Notes: a model not told the origin generated them from the sequence alone. Counted from the stretch's first letter, positions 17,111 to 25,708 are shown. The stretch is 64,000 nt of DNA from Blastococcus aggregatus (GCF_900221005.1 NZ_OBQI01000003.1:124001-188000); one strand, 5' to 3'. Program-made: numbers and translations.

Positions 17111-17917
17111 TCAGGTCGCGGAACCCGGCTTCAGCGCGCTGGGGACGCCCGCGGTCTCGCCGCTGGCGGTGCGCGCGGCCGGCACGCCCTTGAACTTGTA
17201 GGGCACCGCGCCGATGCCCGGCTGGACGATGTAGGCCCCACCCGGCTCGCCCGAGGTCCAGGCGGCGATCATCGCGTCGGCGACCTCCTCGGCGGAGAGG
17301 ATCGGGAAGCCGTTCTCGATGAACGTGTCGCGGATGCCGTCGATGATCGCGGTGTCGGCGAAGCCGGGGCAGATCGCGGTCATGGTGATGTTCTCGCTGA
17401 TCACCCGCGCGGCCATCGAGCGGACGAACGTGATCGCCCCGCCCTTGGCGACGCTGTAGCCGGGGTCGGTGGCCAGCGGTGCGAGGCCGGCCAGCGAGGC
17501 GGTGACGACGATGGAGCCGCCGCCGGCCCGCCGCAGCGCCGGCAGCGCGGCCTCGGTGCCGTAGACGACGCCGAACAGGTCGATCTCGACCACGCGCAGG
17601 AACTCGTCGACGTCCAGGGCCTGCCGCGACTTGCCGGCGATGCCGGCGTTGAGGAACGCGGCGTCCAGCCGGCCGTGCTCGGCCTCGACCTGGGCGACGA
17701 CGGCGGCGTTGGCCGCGCGGTCGGAGACGTCGAGGACGACGAACGGGCAGCCGAGCTCGTCGGCGACCTGCCGGTTGCGCTCGCTGTCGAGGTCGGCGAG
17801 GACGACGGTGACGTCGAGCGCCTTCAGCTTGGTGGCGAGGGCGCGGCCGAAGCCACCCGTGCCTCCCGTGATGAGCGCGACGGAACCGGGCTTGGGTGCA
17901 GGAGTGGTCGAGGTCAC
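17111..17917 (-). CDS. Short-chain dehydrogenase/reductase
   Basis: 268-residue classical SDR. It has the cofactor motif ITGGTGGFGRALATKLK, the NADP-type acidic end of strand 2 (VVLADLDSERNRQ), the structural NAG motif FLNAGIAG, catalytic Ser in VTASLAG and the YxxxK pair in YSVAKGGAI. It acts on an unknown alcohol or ketone. The GTG at 17917 gives the normal N terminus TSTTPAPKPGSVALITGG; a longer frame adds only an arginine-rich low-complexity stretch. Confidence 0.88.
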   Translation of the reverse strand: MTSTTPAPKPGSVALITGGTGGFGRALATKLKALDVTVVLADLDSERNRQVADELGCPFVVLDVSDRAANAAVVAQVEAEHGRLDAAFLNAGIAGKSRQALDVDEFLRVVEIDLFGVVYGTEAALPALRRAGGGSIVVTASLAGLAPLATDPGYSVAKGGAITFVRSMAARVISENITMTAICPGFADTAIIDGIRDTFIENGFPILSAEEVADAMIAAWTSGEPGGAYIVQPGIGAVPYKFKGVPAARTASGETAGVPSALKPGSAT

Positions 17918-18002
17918 GCGCCCATCCTCGCTGGCGCTCGTCCGGCGCGTGCCCCCGGGTGCCCTGCCTTCTGCGCGACCTCGCACGCTCGGCCGCGATG
18001 CA

Positions 18003-19331
18003 TCATGCCGACCGTAGGAAGCGGTCGAGCACCCGGACGCCGAATTGGAGCGACTCGACCGGCACCCGCTCGTCGATGCCGTGGAAGAGCGAGGCGAAGT
18101 CCAGGTCGGCGGGCAGCCGCAGCGGGGAGAACCCGAAGCAGCGCATGCCCAGGCGCTGGAAGCTCTTCGCGTCGGTGCCGCCGCTCATGGTGAACGGCAC
18201 CGGGCGCGCGCCGTCGTCCTCGGCCTTGAGCGCGGTGACCATCTGGTCGACCAGCGGGCCGTCGAACGTCGTCTCCACGGCCTGGTCGTGCACCAGCCAC
18301 TCGCGCTGCACGCCCTCGCCGATCAGCGCGGCGAGCTGGCGCTCGAACTCCTCCTCCTCGCCGTAGAGGAAGCGGCCGTCGACGGTGGCGCTCGCGGTGC
18401 CGGGGATGACGTTGGCCTTGTAGCCGGCGTCGAGCATCGTGGGGTTGGCGGTGTTGCGCAGGGCGGCGCCGATCATCCGGCTGATGCTGCCCAGGCGGGC
18501 GAGGGCCAGCTCGGGCTCGGCCGGGTCGATCTCGATGCCGTAGGCGTCCTCGACCGCGGCGAGGAACTGCCGCATCGGCGGGGTGAGGGTGAGCGGGAAG
18601 CGGTGCGCGCCGATCCGGGCGACCGCCTCGCAGAGCCGGGTGACGGCGTTGTCGTCGTGCACGAACGAGCCGTGCCCGGGCCGGCCGCCGGCGGTGAGCC
18701 GCATCCAGGCCAGGCCCTTCTCGGCGGTCTGCACGAGGTAGAGGCGCAGGTCGTCGCGGACGGTGATGCTGAAGCCGCCGACCTCGCTGATCGCCTCGGT
18801 GCACCCCTCGAGCAGGTCGGGGTGCTCGTCGACCAGGTAGTGCGCGCCGAGCTTGCCGCCGGCCTCCTCGTCGGCGACGAACGCCAGCACGATGTCGCGG
18901 TCGGGGCGGACGCCGGTGCGGGCCCAGTCGCGGACCAGCGCGAGCACCATCGCGTCCATGTCCTTCATGTCGACCGCGCCGCGGCCCCAGATGTAGCCGT
19001 CCCGCTCCTCTCCGGAGAAGGGGTGCACGCTCCACTCGGCCGGATCGGCGGGGACGACGTCGAGGTGCCCGTGCACGAGCAGCGCCGGGCGGCTGCGGTC
19101 CGCGCCGGGGATGCGGGCGACCAGGCTGGCCCTCCCCCGCTCGGACTCGTGGATCACCGACGGGATGCCGACCTCGTCGAGCTTGCCTGCGACCCACTCG
19201 GCGGCGACGCGCTCGCCGGCGCTGGTGGCCGTGCTGCCGGTGTTGGTCGTGTCGATCCGGATGAGGTCCGAGAGCAGCTCGGCGACCTCGTCCTGGGCAC
19301 GGGCTCCGGGCACCGTCGCGTCGTCGGTCAT
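18003..19331 (-). CDS. M20/M25/M40 family metallopeptidase (ArgE/DapE-like)
   Basis: 442-residue dizinc hydrolase. Metal ligands are visible in LLVHGHLDVVPADP, in WGRGAVDMKDMDAM and in FVADEEAGGKLGAHYL, where the first glutamate of the EE pair is catalytic. The lid domain has GRPGHGSFVHDDNAV. It probably removes an N-acyl group or cleaves a dipeptide in the cytoplasm. The ATG at 19331 begins MTDDATVPGARAQDEVAELL, the normal start for the domain; the frame stays open upstream through unrelated sequence. Confidence 0.9.
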   Translation of the reverse strand: MTDDATVPGARAQDEVAELLSDLIRIDTTNTGSTATSAGERVAAEWVAGKLDEVGIPSVIHESERGRASLVARIPGADRSRPALLVHGHLDVVPADPAEWSVHPFSGEERDGYIWGRGAVDMKDMDAMVLALVRDWARTGVRPDRDIVLAFVADEEAGGKLGAHYLVDEHPDLLEGCTEAISEVGGFSITVRDDLRLYLVQTAEKGLAWMRLTAGGRPGHGSFVHDDNAVTRLCEAVARIGAHRFPLTLTPPMRQFLAAVEDAYGIEIDPAEPELALARLGSISRMIGAALRNTANPTMLDAGYKANVIPGTASATVDGRFLYGEEEEFERQLAALIGEGVQREWLVHDQAVETTFDGPLVDQMVTALKAEDDGARPVPFTMSGGTDAKSFQRLGMRCFGFSPLRLPADLDFASLFHGIDERVPVESLQFGVRVLDRFLRSA

Positions 19332-19476
19332 GGGCCGATGGTGCCACCGGTCCCTGCCTCCTCCCACCGGGTGACACGAGGCTGAACCGTCCGCACGGCG
19401 ATGCCGAGGGAGAGGGCGTGGGGATCGTGAGAGCACTGCGCGCGATCCGCAAGCGGCGGCGCACAGCGCCGCGCTC

Positions 19477-19797
19477 ATGCTCGCGGCCGCTGCCGCCAGC
19501 CGGATACGCGCAGCGGACGCCGTCCTGTCGCGGCTGGGCGGCGACGAGCTCGCCGTCCTGATGCCGGGATGTGGCCGGGACACCGGCGTGCAGCGGGCCG
19601 AAGAGCTGCTGGACGCGGTGCGCGCCACGCCGATGACGCTGCTCGACGGCCGCCTGCTGGCCCTGTCGATCAGCGTCGGCGTCGCGCACGTCGCGCAGCA
19701 CTCGACCGATCGGCGCGGGCTCTACACCGCCGCCGACGCGGCGCTCTACGACGCCAAGCGGGCCGGTCGAGGCCGGGTCTCGGTCGCCGCGGCCTGA
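19477..19797 (+). pseudogene. GGDEF-domain gene, 5'-truncated remnant
   Basis: 106 residues matching only the second half of a diguanylate cyclase domain. The signature is RLGGDELAVLMPG (GGDEL instead of GGDEF), followed by RAEELLDAVRATPMTL, LSISVGVA and the end ADAALYDAKRAGRGRV. The first half of the domain, with the magnesium- and GTP-binding FKxxND region, and any sensor part are missing. The sequence before 19477 encodes only a basic stretch. A remnant is likelier than a working cyclase. It lies immediately before tRNA-Leu, so it may reflect earlier rearrangement at this integration hotspot. Confidence 0.7.
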
Positions 19798-19811
19798 CCG
19801 GCGGGGGGTGC

Positions 19812-19840
19812 TTCGACCGGCGGATCGGTTCCGGTAGTCT
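19812..19840 (+). promoter_or_regulatory. Candidate promoter of tRNA-Leu
   Basis: A -10-like TAGTCT at 19835-19840 lies 17 bases after TTCGAC (19812-19817), and the tRNA begins 12 bases further on. The -10 fits the actinobacterial TAGNNT form; the -35 is a weak match. Confidence 0.4.
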
Positions 19841-19852
19841 TGCCCCGCACTC

Positions 19853-19937
19853 GTCCGGGTGGCGGAATGGCAGACGCGCTAGCTTGAGGTGCTAGTGCCC
19901 TTTATCGGGCGTGGGGGTTCAAGTCCCCCCTCGGACA
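19853..19937 (+). tRNA. tRNA-Leu (anticodon GAG)
   Basis: An 85-base class II tRNA. The acceptor GTCCGGG (19853-19859) pairs with CTCGGAC (19930-19936) with one G-T pair. The anticodon arm is CTAGC-TTGAGGT-GCTAG, giving anticodon GAG. A long variable arm (TGCCC...GGGCG) and the T arm GGGGG-TTCAAGT-CCCCC follow. The discriminator base is A and CCA is not encoded. The integrase gene points at its 3' end, so it is the probable insertion site of the mobile element. Confidence 0.97.
19900..19937 (+). other. Probable attachment site (attL) in the 3' end of tRNA-Leu
   Basis: Tyrosine integrases of actinobacterial elements commonly recombine within the 3' half of a tRNA gene and leave the tRNA intact. 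Here the integrase gene starts 100 bases away with its 3' end facing the tRNA, the usual geometry. The matching attR copy should lie at the other end of the element; I noticed none in the window, so the site and its borders are inferred. Confidence 0.5.
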
Positions 19938-19943
19938 CAGCCT

Positions 19944-19979
19944 CACCCCGGTGTTCCTGCAGGTCAGGAGCCCGGGGTG
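19944..19979 (+). terminator. tRNA-Leu terminator hairpin
   Basis: Stem CACCCCGG (19944-19951) pairs with CCGGGGTG (19972-19979), with a second small stem CCTG/CAGG inside the loop. It is followed by TTTCGTTG. Confidence 0.65.
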
Positions 19980-20038
19980 TTTCGTTGAAGGAGCCTCGGA
20001 GGCCCTCGTGATACCCGCGTGATACTTCGCGCCTGGGA

Positions 20039-21241
20039 TCAGCCCTCGAGCAGGGCGGCAAACCGGTCGGCAGCCTGGCGCCCCATGCCGGGGTGGACGT
20101 GCTGGTAGACGGTGAGCGTGATCGTGGCGCTGGCGTGGCCCAGGCGCTCCGAGACGACCTTCACTGGCACGCCGTCGGCCAGCAGCAGGGTGGCGTGCGT
20201 GTGGCGGAGGTCGTGCAGCCGGATCATCGGCAGCCGCTCCTCCCCCAGCGCCTTCCGCGCCTGGACGACCTGGCCGGTGAATCGGCGGGAGAACCGCTCG
20301 GGGTGCCGATGGGTGCCGTCCGAGTTGCTGAGTACGAGCGCCGAGTCACGCACGAGGTCGAGCGCCAGCAGTCCGCGAGCTGCGCGGTAGGCGCGGAGCG
20401 CGGCCACGGTGCCCGCGTCCAGATCGACGACGCGTGACTGGCCCCTCTTGGTCGGGCCCTCGACCAGCTGTTCTCCGGCGCCCTTGGTCTTCACCACGCC
20501 GACACTGCGGCGGACGGCAAGCCGGCCGGCGTCCAGGTCCACATCGCGCCAGCGCAGGGCCAGCGCCTCTCCGCGGCGCATCCCGGTAGCCGCGAGCAGT
20601 CGCCAACCCATGGCGAAGTCCCGGTCGTAGGCCTCCGCCCAGCCAAGGAACCGACCGAGCTCGGCCGCGGTCCACGCCTGCATCTCCGGTGGACGGGCCT
20701 CCGATGGGCTCGGCGGTGTCGATCGGTCGGTCGGGTTGACCGAGAGCCGCCCCTGTTTGACTGCGTCGCTCAGTGCCGACCGAAGGATCGTGAACACGTA
20801 GCGCACCGTGCGCGGGGAAAGGCCGCCCTGGCCGTCGGCTCGGCCGGACTCCTCCAGCCTGCGCATCCAGGCGTCCACCGCCGGACCGGTGAGCCGGGCC
20901 ACCGGCTGTGCACCGAGGTGTGGATCAACGTGCAGCCGAATGTTCTTCCGGTAGGAGGCCAGCGTGGCCGGGCTGAGTCGCTGTCCTTGGATCCACTCGG
21001 CCAGGTATGCATCGAGTCGCTGCTTCGACGGCTCGACCCACTCCCCTACGTCAGTCTTGCGGACCTCCGCGCGCAGAGCCGCAGCGGCGTCTTTCCTGGT
21101 CTTGAAGCCGCGCTTGAGGACGACGCGCTTTGTCCCGTCGGCCCGCTGGGCCGTGAATTTGATCAGGAAGCGCGGACCAGCTTTGGTCATGTACTCGCTG
21201 ATCCCGCCCTCGCCCGCCTGCCGTCTCCGTGGCTTCGCCAT
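20039..21241 (-). CDS. int: Tyrosine-type site-specific integrase
   Basis: 400-residue phage-type integrase. The N-terminal AP2-like arm-binding part has TKAGPRFLIKFTAQRADGTKRVVLKRGFKTRKDA. The SAM-like core-binding domain follows with LDAYLAEWIQG and SYRKNIRLHVDPHLGAQPVARLT. The catalytic domain has Arg in ATGMRRGEALALRW near residue 220, HDLRHTHATLLL near 343, LGHASATIT, and the nucleophile Tyr in TVYQHVHPG near 378. The start at 21241 is chosen because GGAGG stands 8 bases upstream; an in-frame ATG at 21271 lacks this. No excisionase gene is recognisable beside it. Confidence 0.95.
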   Translation of the reverse strand: MAKPRRRQAGEGGISEYMTKAGPRFLIKFTAQRADGTKRVVLKRGFKTRKDAAAALRAEVRKTDVGEWVEPSKQRLDAYLAEWIQGQRLSPATLASYRKNIRLHVDPHLGAQPVARLTGPAVDAWMRRLEESGRADGQGGLSPRTVRYVFTILRSALSDAVKQGRLSVNPTDRSTPPSPSEARPPEMQAWTAAELGRFLGWAEAYDRDFAMGWRLLAATGMRRGEALALRWRDVDLDAGRLAVRRSVGVVKTKGAGEQLVEGPTKRGQSRVVDLDAGTVAALRAYRAARGLLALDLVRDSALVLSNSDGTHRHPERFSRRFTGQVVQARKALGEERLPMIRLHDLRHTHATLLLADGVPVKVVSERLGHASATITLTVYQHVHPGMGRQAADRFAALLEG

Positions 21242-21951
21242 CGCAGACCTCCATCGTTCGACCCAGCGCACCCGCTGCCAGCCGGATGCCTGCTATAGGG
21301 AGCCACTGGCTACGACTACGGAACAACCAGCGGCAGCCCGACAGCCAGCACCGGCTTGCATCTGTGGACGCGACTCGACGCTGTGGACCACGGTCAGCAA
21401 CCCAACCGCGCGGCCGAGCGCCAGTACCCGCGAAACTCTTCACGAGCGGGCTACCGAGTTCCTCCCGAACTTCTCCGGTAAGGCCTGCCGGGGATAGTTC
21501 TCGCGCGGACGAAGTCGATCGCCTGCCTCGGCACGCCGTTGACGCGACGGAGGTTGCGGCCATGAAGGGGTACGGCGAGATGCCCAGGCTTCCAAGCTGG
21601 CCATGCCGGTTCGATCCCGGTTACCCGCTCTCTGTCCTCACCAGCGAATTCATTCATCTGCCCAGTTCAAGCGGGTAGTCATCAGCGTTTCCTGCCTCAA
21701 CCGTGGTGACCTCTGTTGGCCTCCGACCGCCCAGTTTTGCCCCTGCTGAGGCACGACGGCGTCTGCCTCGTTTCCGCGCCTTGCCGCTCCACTCGGTCTA
21801 ATCGGCTCGCCGTCGCCACGGCCAGCGGGGCGGCTCCCGCCACGGGTTTGGGCCGCGGACCAGCCAGATCAGCAGCCGCCACCCCACCACCGGCGGGCAA
21901 GCTGCCGTGCTTGACACGTCGACCGAGCGCAGCCTAGGGGCCGGTGTCATC
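21242..21951. other. Gene-poor stretch between integrase and WhiA-like genes
   Basis: About 700 bases in which I see no convincing protein gene. Short open frames exist on both strands but have no family pattern or ribosome site. One of them (21451-21657, minus) merely translates tRNA antisense. The only recognisable content is the tRNA-Gly fragment at 21584-21629. The remainder could hold integrase arm sites and regulatory sequence. Confidence 0.5.
21584..21629 (+). pseudogene. 3' fragment of a tRNA-Gly (anticodon TCC)
   Basis: The anticodon arm CCAGG-CTTCCAA-GCTGG (21584-21600, one mismatch at the loop end) gives anticodon TCC. A 4-base variable loop and a complete T arm GCCGG-TTCGATC-CCGGT (21605-21621) follow, then the 3' acceptor strand TACCCGC (21622-21628) and discriminator T. 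The upstream bases do not form a D arm, and the acceptor 5' strand pairs only partly, so this is not a working tRNA. A conserved 3' half with a lost 5' half is what tRNA-targeting elements leave behind as an att duplicate. Confidence 0.7.
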
Positions 21952-22932
21952 TCAAACACCCATCATGGTGTCGTTGACGACGGATCCCGTGTCCGGGATG
22001 CCCAGCTCCTTGGCCCGGTTGTCGGCCATTGCCAGTAGCCGGCGGATGCGCCCGTGCACGGCGTCCTTGGTCATCGACGGATCGGCCCGCTGCCCGAGTT
22101 CCTCCAGTGATGCCTGATTGAACTTCAGCCGCAGCCGCCCGATATCGAGAAGGTGCTTGGGCGCGTCCCCGGCCAGGATCTCCATCGCCCGCTCCACTCG
22201 TGCGCTCGTGGCCACTGCTGCCCGCGCCGAACGGCGCAGATTAGCGTCGTCGAAGTTGGCCGGCCGGTTGGCGGTCGCGCGGACCTCACGGCGCATGCGC
22301 CGCTCCTCCCACGCAAGCATGGCGTGGTGCGCGCCCATGCGGGTGAGTAGGGCGCTGATCGCGTCGCCGTCGCGGACGACCACTTGATGGGCCCCGCGGA
22401 TCTCGCGGGCCTTCGCGGCGATACCCAGGCGGCGGGCGGCACCGACGAGCGCCATCGCCGTTTCAGGACCGGGACAGGTGATCTCCAGCGAGGACGATCG
22501 CCCCGGCTCGGTGAGCGAGCCATGCGCGAGGAACGCCCCGCGCCATGCCGCCTCGAGGTCGCGGATGCCACCAGAGACAACCGACGGCGGCAGACCGCGT
22601 ACCGGCCGGCCGCGCTGGTCGACCAGACCGGTCTGGCGAGCCAACCCCTCGCCGTGCTTGGCAATCCGGACGAGATAGCGAACGCCGCGCCGAGTATTAC
22701 CGTCGGCGAGGACGCTGACCCCACTGGTGTAGCCGTAGACCTCGCTGATGTCACGGCGCAGGCGGCGCGCGACCGAGCCGGCGTCCAGTTCGGCCTCGAT
22801 GATCACCCGGCCGCCCACTATGTGCACCCCACCGGAAAGCCGGAGGAGCGCGGTGACCTCAGCCTTGCGCTCGGAGTTGTTCGTAATCCCGACCCGGGAG
22901 AGCTCGTCCTTGACCATGGCAGTCATCGCCAC
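21952..22932 (-). CDS. WhiA-like DNA-binding regulator carried on the element
   Basis: 326-residue full-length homologue of the actinobacterial sporulation regulator WhiA, whose N-terminal domain derives from LAGLIDADG homing endonucleases and whose C-terminal HTH binds DNA. Diagnostic segments are [12 protein letters not shown] at the start, [80 protein letters not shown], and the HTH end [26 protein letters not shown]. The GTG at 22932 is set by GGAGGG upstream and matches the length of native WhiA. Chromosomal whiA normally sits after uvrC, rapZ and yvcK; here it is beside an integrase, so this is a mobile extra copy. It is divergent from the GmrSD-like gene. Confidence 0.88.
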   Translation of the reverse strand: MAMTAMVKDELSRVGITNNSERKAEVTALLRLSGGVHIVGGRVIIEAELDAGSVARRLRRDISEVYGYTSGVSVLADGNTRRGVRYLVRIAKHGEGLARQTGLVDQRGRPVRGLPPSVVSGGIRDLEAAWRGAFLAHGSLTEPGRSSSLEITCPGPETAMALVGAARRLGIAAKAREIRGAHQVVVRDGDAISALLTRMGAHHAMLAWEERRMRREVRATANRPANFDDANLRRSARAAVATSARVERAMEILAGDAPKHLLDIGRLRLKFNQASLEELGQRADPSMTKDAVHGRIRRLLAMADNRAKELGIPDTGSVVNDTMMGV

Positions 22933-23137
22933 GGCGACCACCCTCCGCCCGTCTGCAGTCCGGGGCGCACATGCTGGGTGGCACTGCCTCTCACTGAGAC
23001 AGCAGACCACATCACAGGGAGTCCACCGACCACGACGGGCGAGCCTCCTCCTGCACACGCGCTGAACCGCCACTGGCGGGTCTCGACAGAGGTCGGCGAC
23101 GCATGTCCGCGCCGTCGGCGCCCGGCATCATGGGCAT

Positions 23138-25009
23138 GTGGACGCCAAGACCTACCCGCTGCAGGACATCCTCAAGCCGGAGCGCCGGTACCTCATTCCA
23201 ACGTTCCAGCGAGACTACGAGTGGACGCTCGACGGCCAGTGGAGGCTCCTCTTCGAGGACTTGGAGTCGACCGCCGATCGGCTCATGGAGGTCCGCACCA
23301 GCGGCGCGGAAGGGGCCGCACTGAAATCAAAGGAGCAGAGCGTCTCGCCTCACTTCCTAGGCGCCATAGTGTGCGCGAGCTTGCCATTCGCCACAGGAGG
23401 CGTGGCGCTGCGGTCCGTCATCGACGGGCAACAACGGCTCACCACGGTGCAGCTCCTGGTCCGCGGCCTGCTCGACGTGCTGGCCGAGAACGACTCCGAT
23501 CGAACGAAGTCCGTGCGTCGGATGCTTTTCAATCCCGATGATGTCGTCGAGTCGCCGGATGAGATCCACAAGCTCTGGCCGCGACGCAAGGACCGTGAGC
23601 TCTGGCCTGCCGCGGTGAGCGATTCGATTCCGATCTACGATGGGAATTCCGATCACCTCTACCTTAAGGCCCGCAAGTACTTCTCAGACGCGGCGAGGGA
23701 CTACGCCACCGACGAGGACGGCGAGGTGGAGCCCTCGCGTCTGGTTGCCCTGGCCGACGCACTGTCGAGTCTTTTCAAACTGGTCGTTATCGATCTCGAC
23801 GACAACGACGATGCTCAGGTCATCTTCGAGGTACTCAATGGCCGTCAGACGCCCCTGTCGGCGATAGACCTCGTGAAGAACCTTTTGTTTCTTCGCGGCG
23901 AGCTCGCCGAGGACGACGTCGAGACCCTGTACGAGCGCCACTGGGCACACTTTGATGAGCCGTGGTGGAAGCAGGAGGTCGGACGCGGACACGCCCAGCG
24001 TGGTCGCCGCGACGCCCTTCTGTCCGTATGGCTAACGGCGGCAACGGGCATCGAGGCCAACGTGGGACATCTCTATCGAGAAGCTAGGGAGTACCTCGAT
24101 GGTGGCCCGAGCACAGAGGCGGTGCTGCAGCAGCTCAGCACGTTCGCCAACGCCTATCGGGCAATCTACGGAGCCACGCCCGTTAACGAGGACGTGGTGG
24201 CGGCCGCGTACCAGCGGATCCGAGCGCTGGACATCACCACCGCAGTCCCCCTGCTCGCATGGCTCCGCACGCTCTCGAAAGACACCCTTTCGGCGGCGGA
24301 CCACGTCCGCGCCGTTCGCGCCGTTGAGTCGTGGTCACTTCGCCGCGCCTACGTGGGCTGGCAGACACGCGGCTACGGCACCCACCTCACCAGGGTGCTC
24401 CGCGAAGCCAAGCTCGCTGCCGAGAAGGACCACGATGTCGCGGACGCCGTGATCAACGGGTTGAAGGGTGGTGCACTCGACTGGCCGAAGGACACTGACA
24501 TCGAGGAGGCATTCCTGAGCCGCCGCTTCTACGACGGCATGGCTCAGGCGCGAATCCGTCTGCTGCTCGGAGCGATCGACCACCGACTGCGATCAGAAGA
24601 CCCGAATGAGCCGGCCGCAGTTGTCACGTACGACAACCTCCAGATCGAGCATGTCATGCCGCAATCTTGGCAGCCCCACTGGCCGCTCACCGACGAGGCG
24701 AATGCCACCGTCGCCAGGGATGAATCCGACCCGCTCTGGATCAAGTTGGACTCCGAACGTCGCCGGCGCATCGACCGGCTTGGGAACCTGACGCTCGTCA
24801 CCAGCACCTTCAATCGTGGAGTGTCCAACTTGGGCTGGTTGACCAAAAAGCTCGAGTTCGAGAAACAGAAGTCGCTTGCCATCAACTATGATATCGCGAC
24901 AACTAGCCATTGGTCCGAGGCCTCGATCGATGGTCGGGCTAAGAGCCTAGCCGCGGCCGCGATCCGCATTTGGCCGAAGCCCGAATCGCTGCTCTCCGCG
25001 GACTCTTAA
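23138..25009 (+). CDS. GmrSD-like restriction protein (DUF262 plus DUF1524)
   Basis: 623-residue single-chain protein. The N-terminal DUF262 domain shows YPLQDILKPERRYLIPTFQRDYEW and the ParB-like signature VIDGQQRLTTVQLLVRGL, followed by VIFEVLNGRQTPLSAIDLVKNLL. The C-terminal DUF1524 HNH-type nuclease has the IEHVMPQSWQ motif (His-Ile/Val-x-Pro) and RIDRLGNLTLVTSTFN. GmrSD enzymes are type IV restriction systems cutting DNA with modified, often glucosylated, cytosine; many fused relatives are uncharacterised. The GTG at 23138 is the only start near the domain. The gene is visibly more AT-rich than its chromosomal neighbours, consistent with transfer. Confidence 0.85.
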   Translation: MDAKTYPLQDILKPERRYLIPTFQRDYEWTLDGQWRLLFEDLESTADRLMEVRTSGAEGAALKSKEQSVSPHFLGAIVCASLPFATGGVALRSVIDGQQRLTTVQLLVRGLLDVLAENDSDRTKSVRRMLFNPDDVVESPDEIHKLWPRRKDRELWPAAVSDSIPIYDGNSDHLYLKARKYFSDAARDYATDEDGEVEPSRLVALADALSSLFKLVVIDLDDNDDAQVIFEVLNGRQTPLSAIDLVKNLLFLRGELAEDDVETLYERHWAHFDEPWWKQEVGRGHAQRGRRDALLSVWLTAATGIEANVGHLYREAREYLDGGPSTEAVLQQLSTFANAYRAIYGATPVNEDVVAAAYQRIRALDITTAVPLLAWLRTLSKDTLSAADHVRAVRAVESWSLRRAYVGWQTRGYGTHLTRVLREAKLAAEKDHDVADAVINGLKGGALDWPKDTDIEEAFLSRRFYDGMAQARIRLLLGAIDHRLRSEDPNEPAAVVTYDNLQIEHVMPQSWQPHWPLTDEANATVARDESDPLWIKLDSERRRRIDRLGNLTLVTSTFNRGVSNLGWLTKKLEFEKQKSLAINYDIATTSHWSEASIDGRAKSLAAAAIRIWPKPESLLSADS

Positions 25010-25128
25010 CGGAGGGGCGCGCCCTCCACTGAGCCTGGCATGCCTTGCAGATGGGGACCGGTTCTGTGGAGTACCGCGAGCCGCAAGAGGTGGGGACTGC
25101 CCCCCACTTCCACCGAGGGCAGGCCAGC

Positions 25129-25232
25129 ATGATCCGCCGCTACATCGCCTGGCGAAACCGGCACGTCACCGACCCAAGCTCCGCAAGGTCAGCCGCCGAG
25201 CCGAAACCATCAAGAGGGCGACGGTTGCCTGA
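25129..25232 (+). pseudogene. Transposase C-terminal remnant with frameshift
   Basis: The frame at 25129 reads MIRRYIAWRNRHVTD. A one-base shift then gives RPKLRKVSRRAETIKRATVA and a stop at 25230-25232. Together these look like the last 35 residues of an insertion-sequence transposase, probably IS630-like. No upstream part of the gene and no clear terminal repeat remain. The family name is a recollection of the end motif, not an alignment. Confidence 0.45.
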
Positions 25233-25257
25233 CTCGGGACGCGCTGCGCCCGAGTCA
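25230..25257. terminator. 9-bp hairpin
   Basis: TGACTCGGG (25230-25238) and CCCGAGTCA (25249-25257) form a perfect stem with a 10-base loop. It joins the stop codons of two convergent gene remnants and may have been a terminator. Confidence 0.5.
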
Positions 25258-25554
25258 CCTGAAGCGGTCGGCGTGCCGCAGATAGGCATCGGCGCACACC
25301 CGCCGGCCATCGCCGGCGGCGAAGACGTCCGCCGTCTCCACGACGCTGCCCTCGGTGTCGCCCGGGAAGCGCACGACCTCGCGCAGTCGCCGCTGCCCGC
25401 ACGGCTCGGTGCCCACATGCACGACCAGGTCAGCGCTGGAGGCTACCGTGGGGCGGCGAACGCGGGCTCGAGGTTCGTTCCGGCCAGCACCGGAAGGGTG
25501 CACATCGACATCACGGCCTTGCGGGCGCTGTTGGCGCGCAGGACCCACATGCCC
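25255..25554 (-). pseudogene. CpaF/TadA pilus ATPase, C-terminal fragment with frameshift
   Basis: Read leftward, one frame gives LRANSARKAVMSMCTLPVLAG and NLEPAFAAPR. After a one-base shift the next frame gives TVASSADLVVHVGTEPCGQRR, then LREVVRFPGDTEGSVVETAD, and ends in a stop at 25255. The order (HANSARxA-like switch, LPLLAGxN, TVASSxDLVVHV, ETADxF) is that of the C-terminal part of CpaF-family ATPases of Tad pili. The Walker motifs and the rest are gone. The element also carries TadB/TadC genes some 38 kb away, so this is either a broken former copy or debris from a second element. Confidence 0.65.
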
Positions 25555-25708
25555 GGCAGCTTTCATACTGCAAGCGGCAAGAGCCTGCGCTGGCGGACTG
25601 CGGTTGGCGACCGGCGAGAACACTCCATCGCGGCGACACCCATGCGCGCTCGGGCGCGCCTGCAGGTAGCCATGATGGGATCATGCGCGTGGAAGAGGAT
25701 CTGCCAAG

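Noticed and set aside
21451-21657. Open frame on the minus strand reading VTGIEPAWPAWKPG
   Set aside because: It is the antisense translation of the tRNA-Gly fragment, a well-known kind of false protein.
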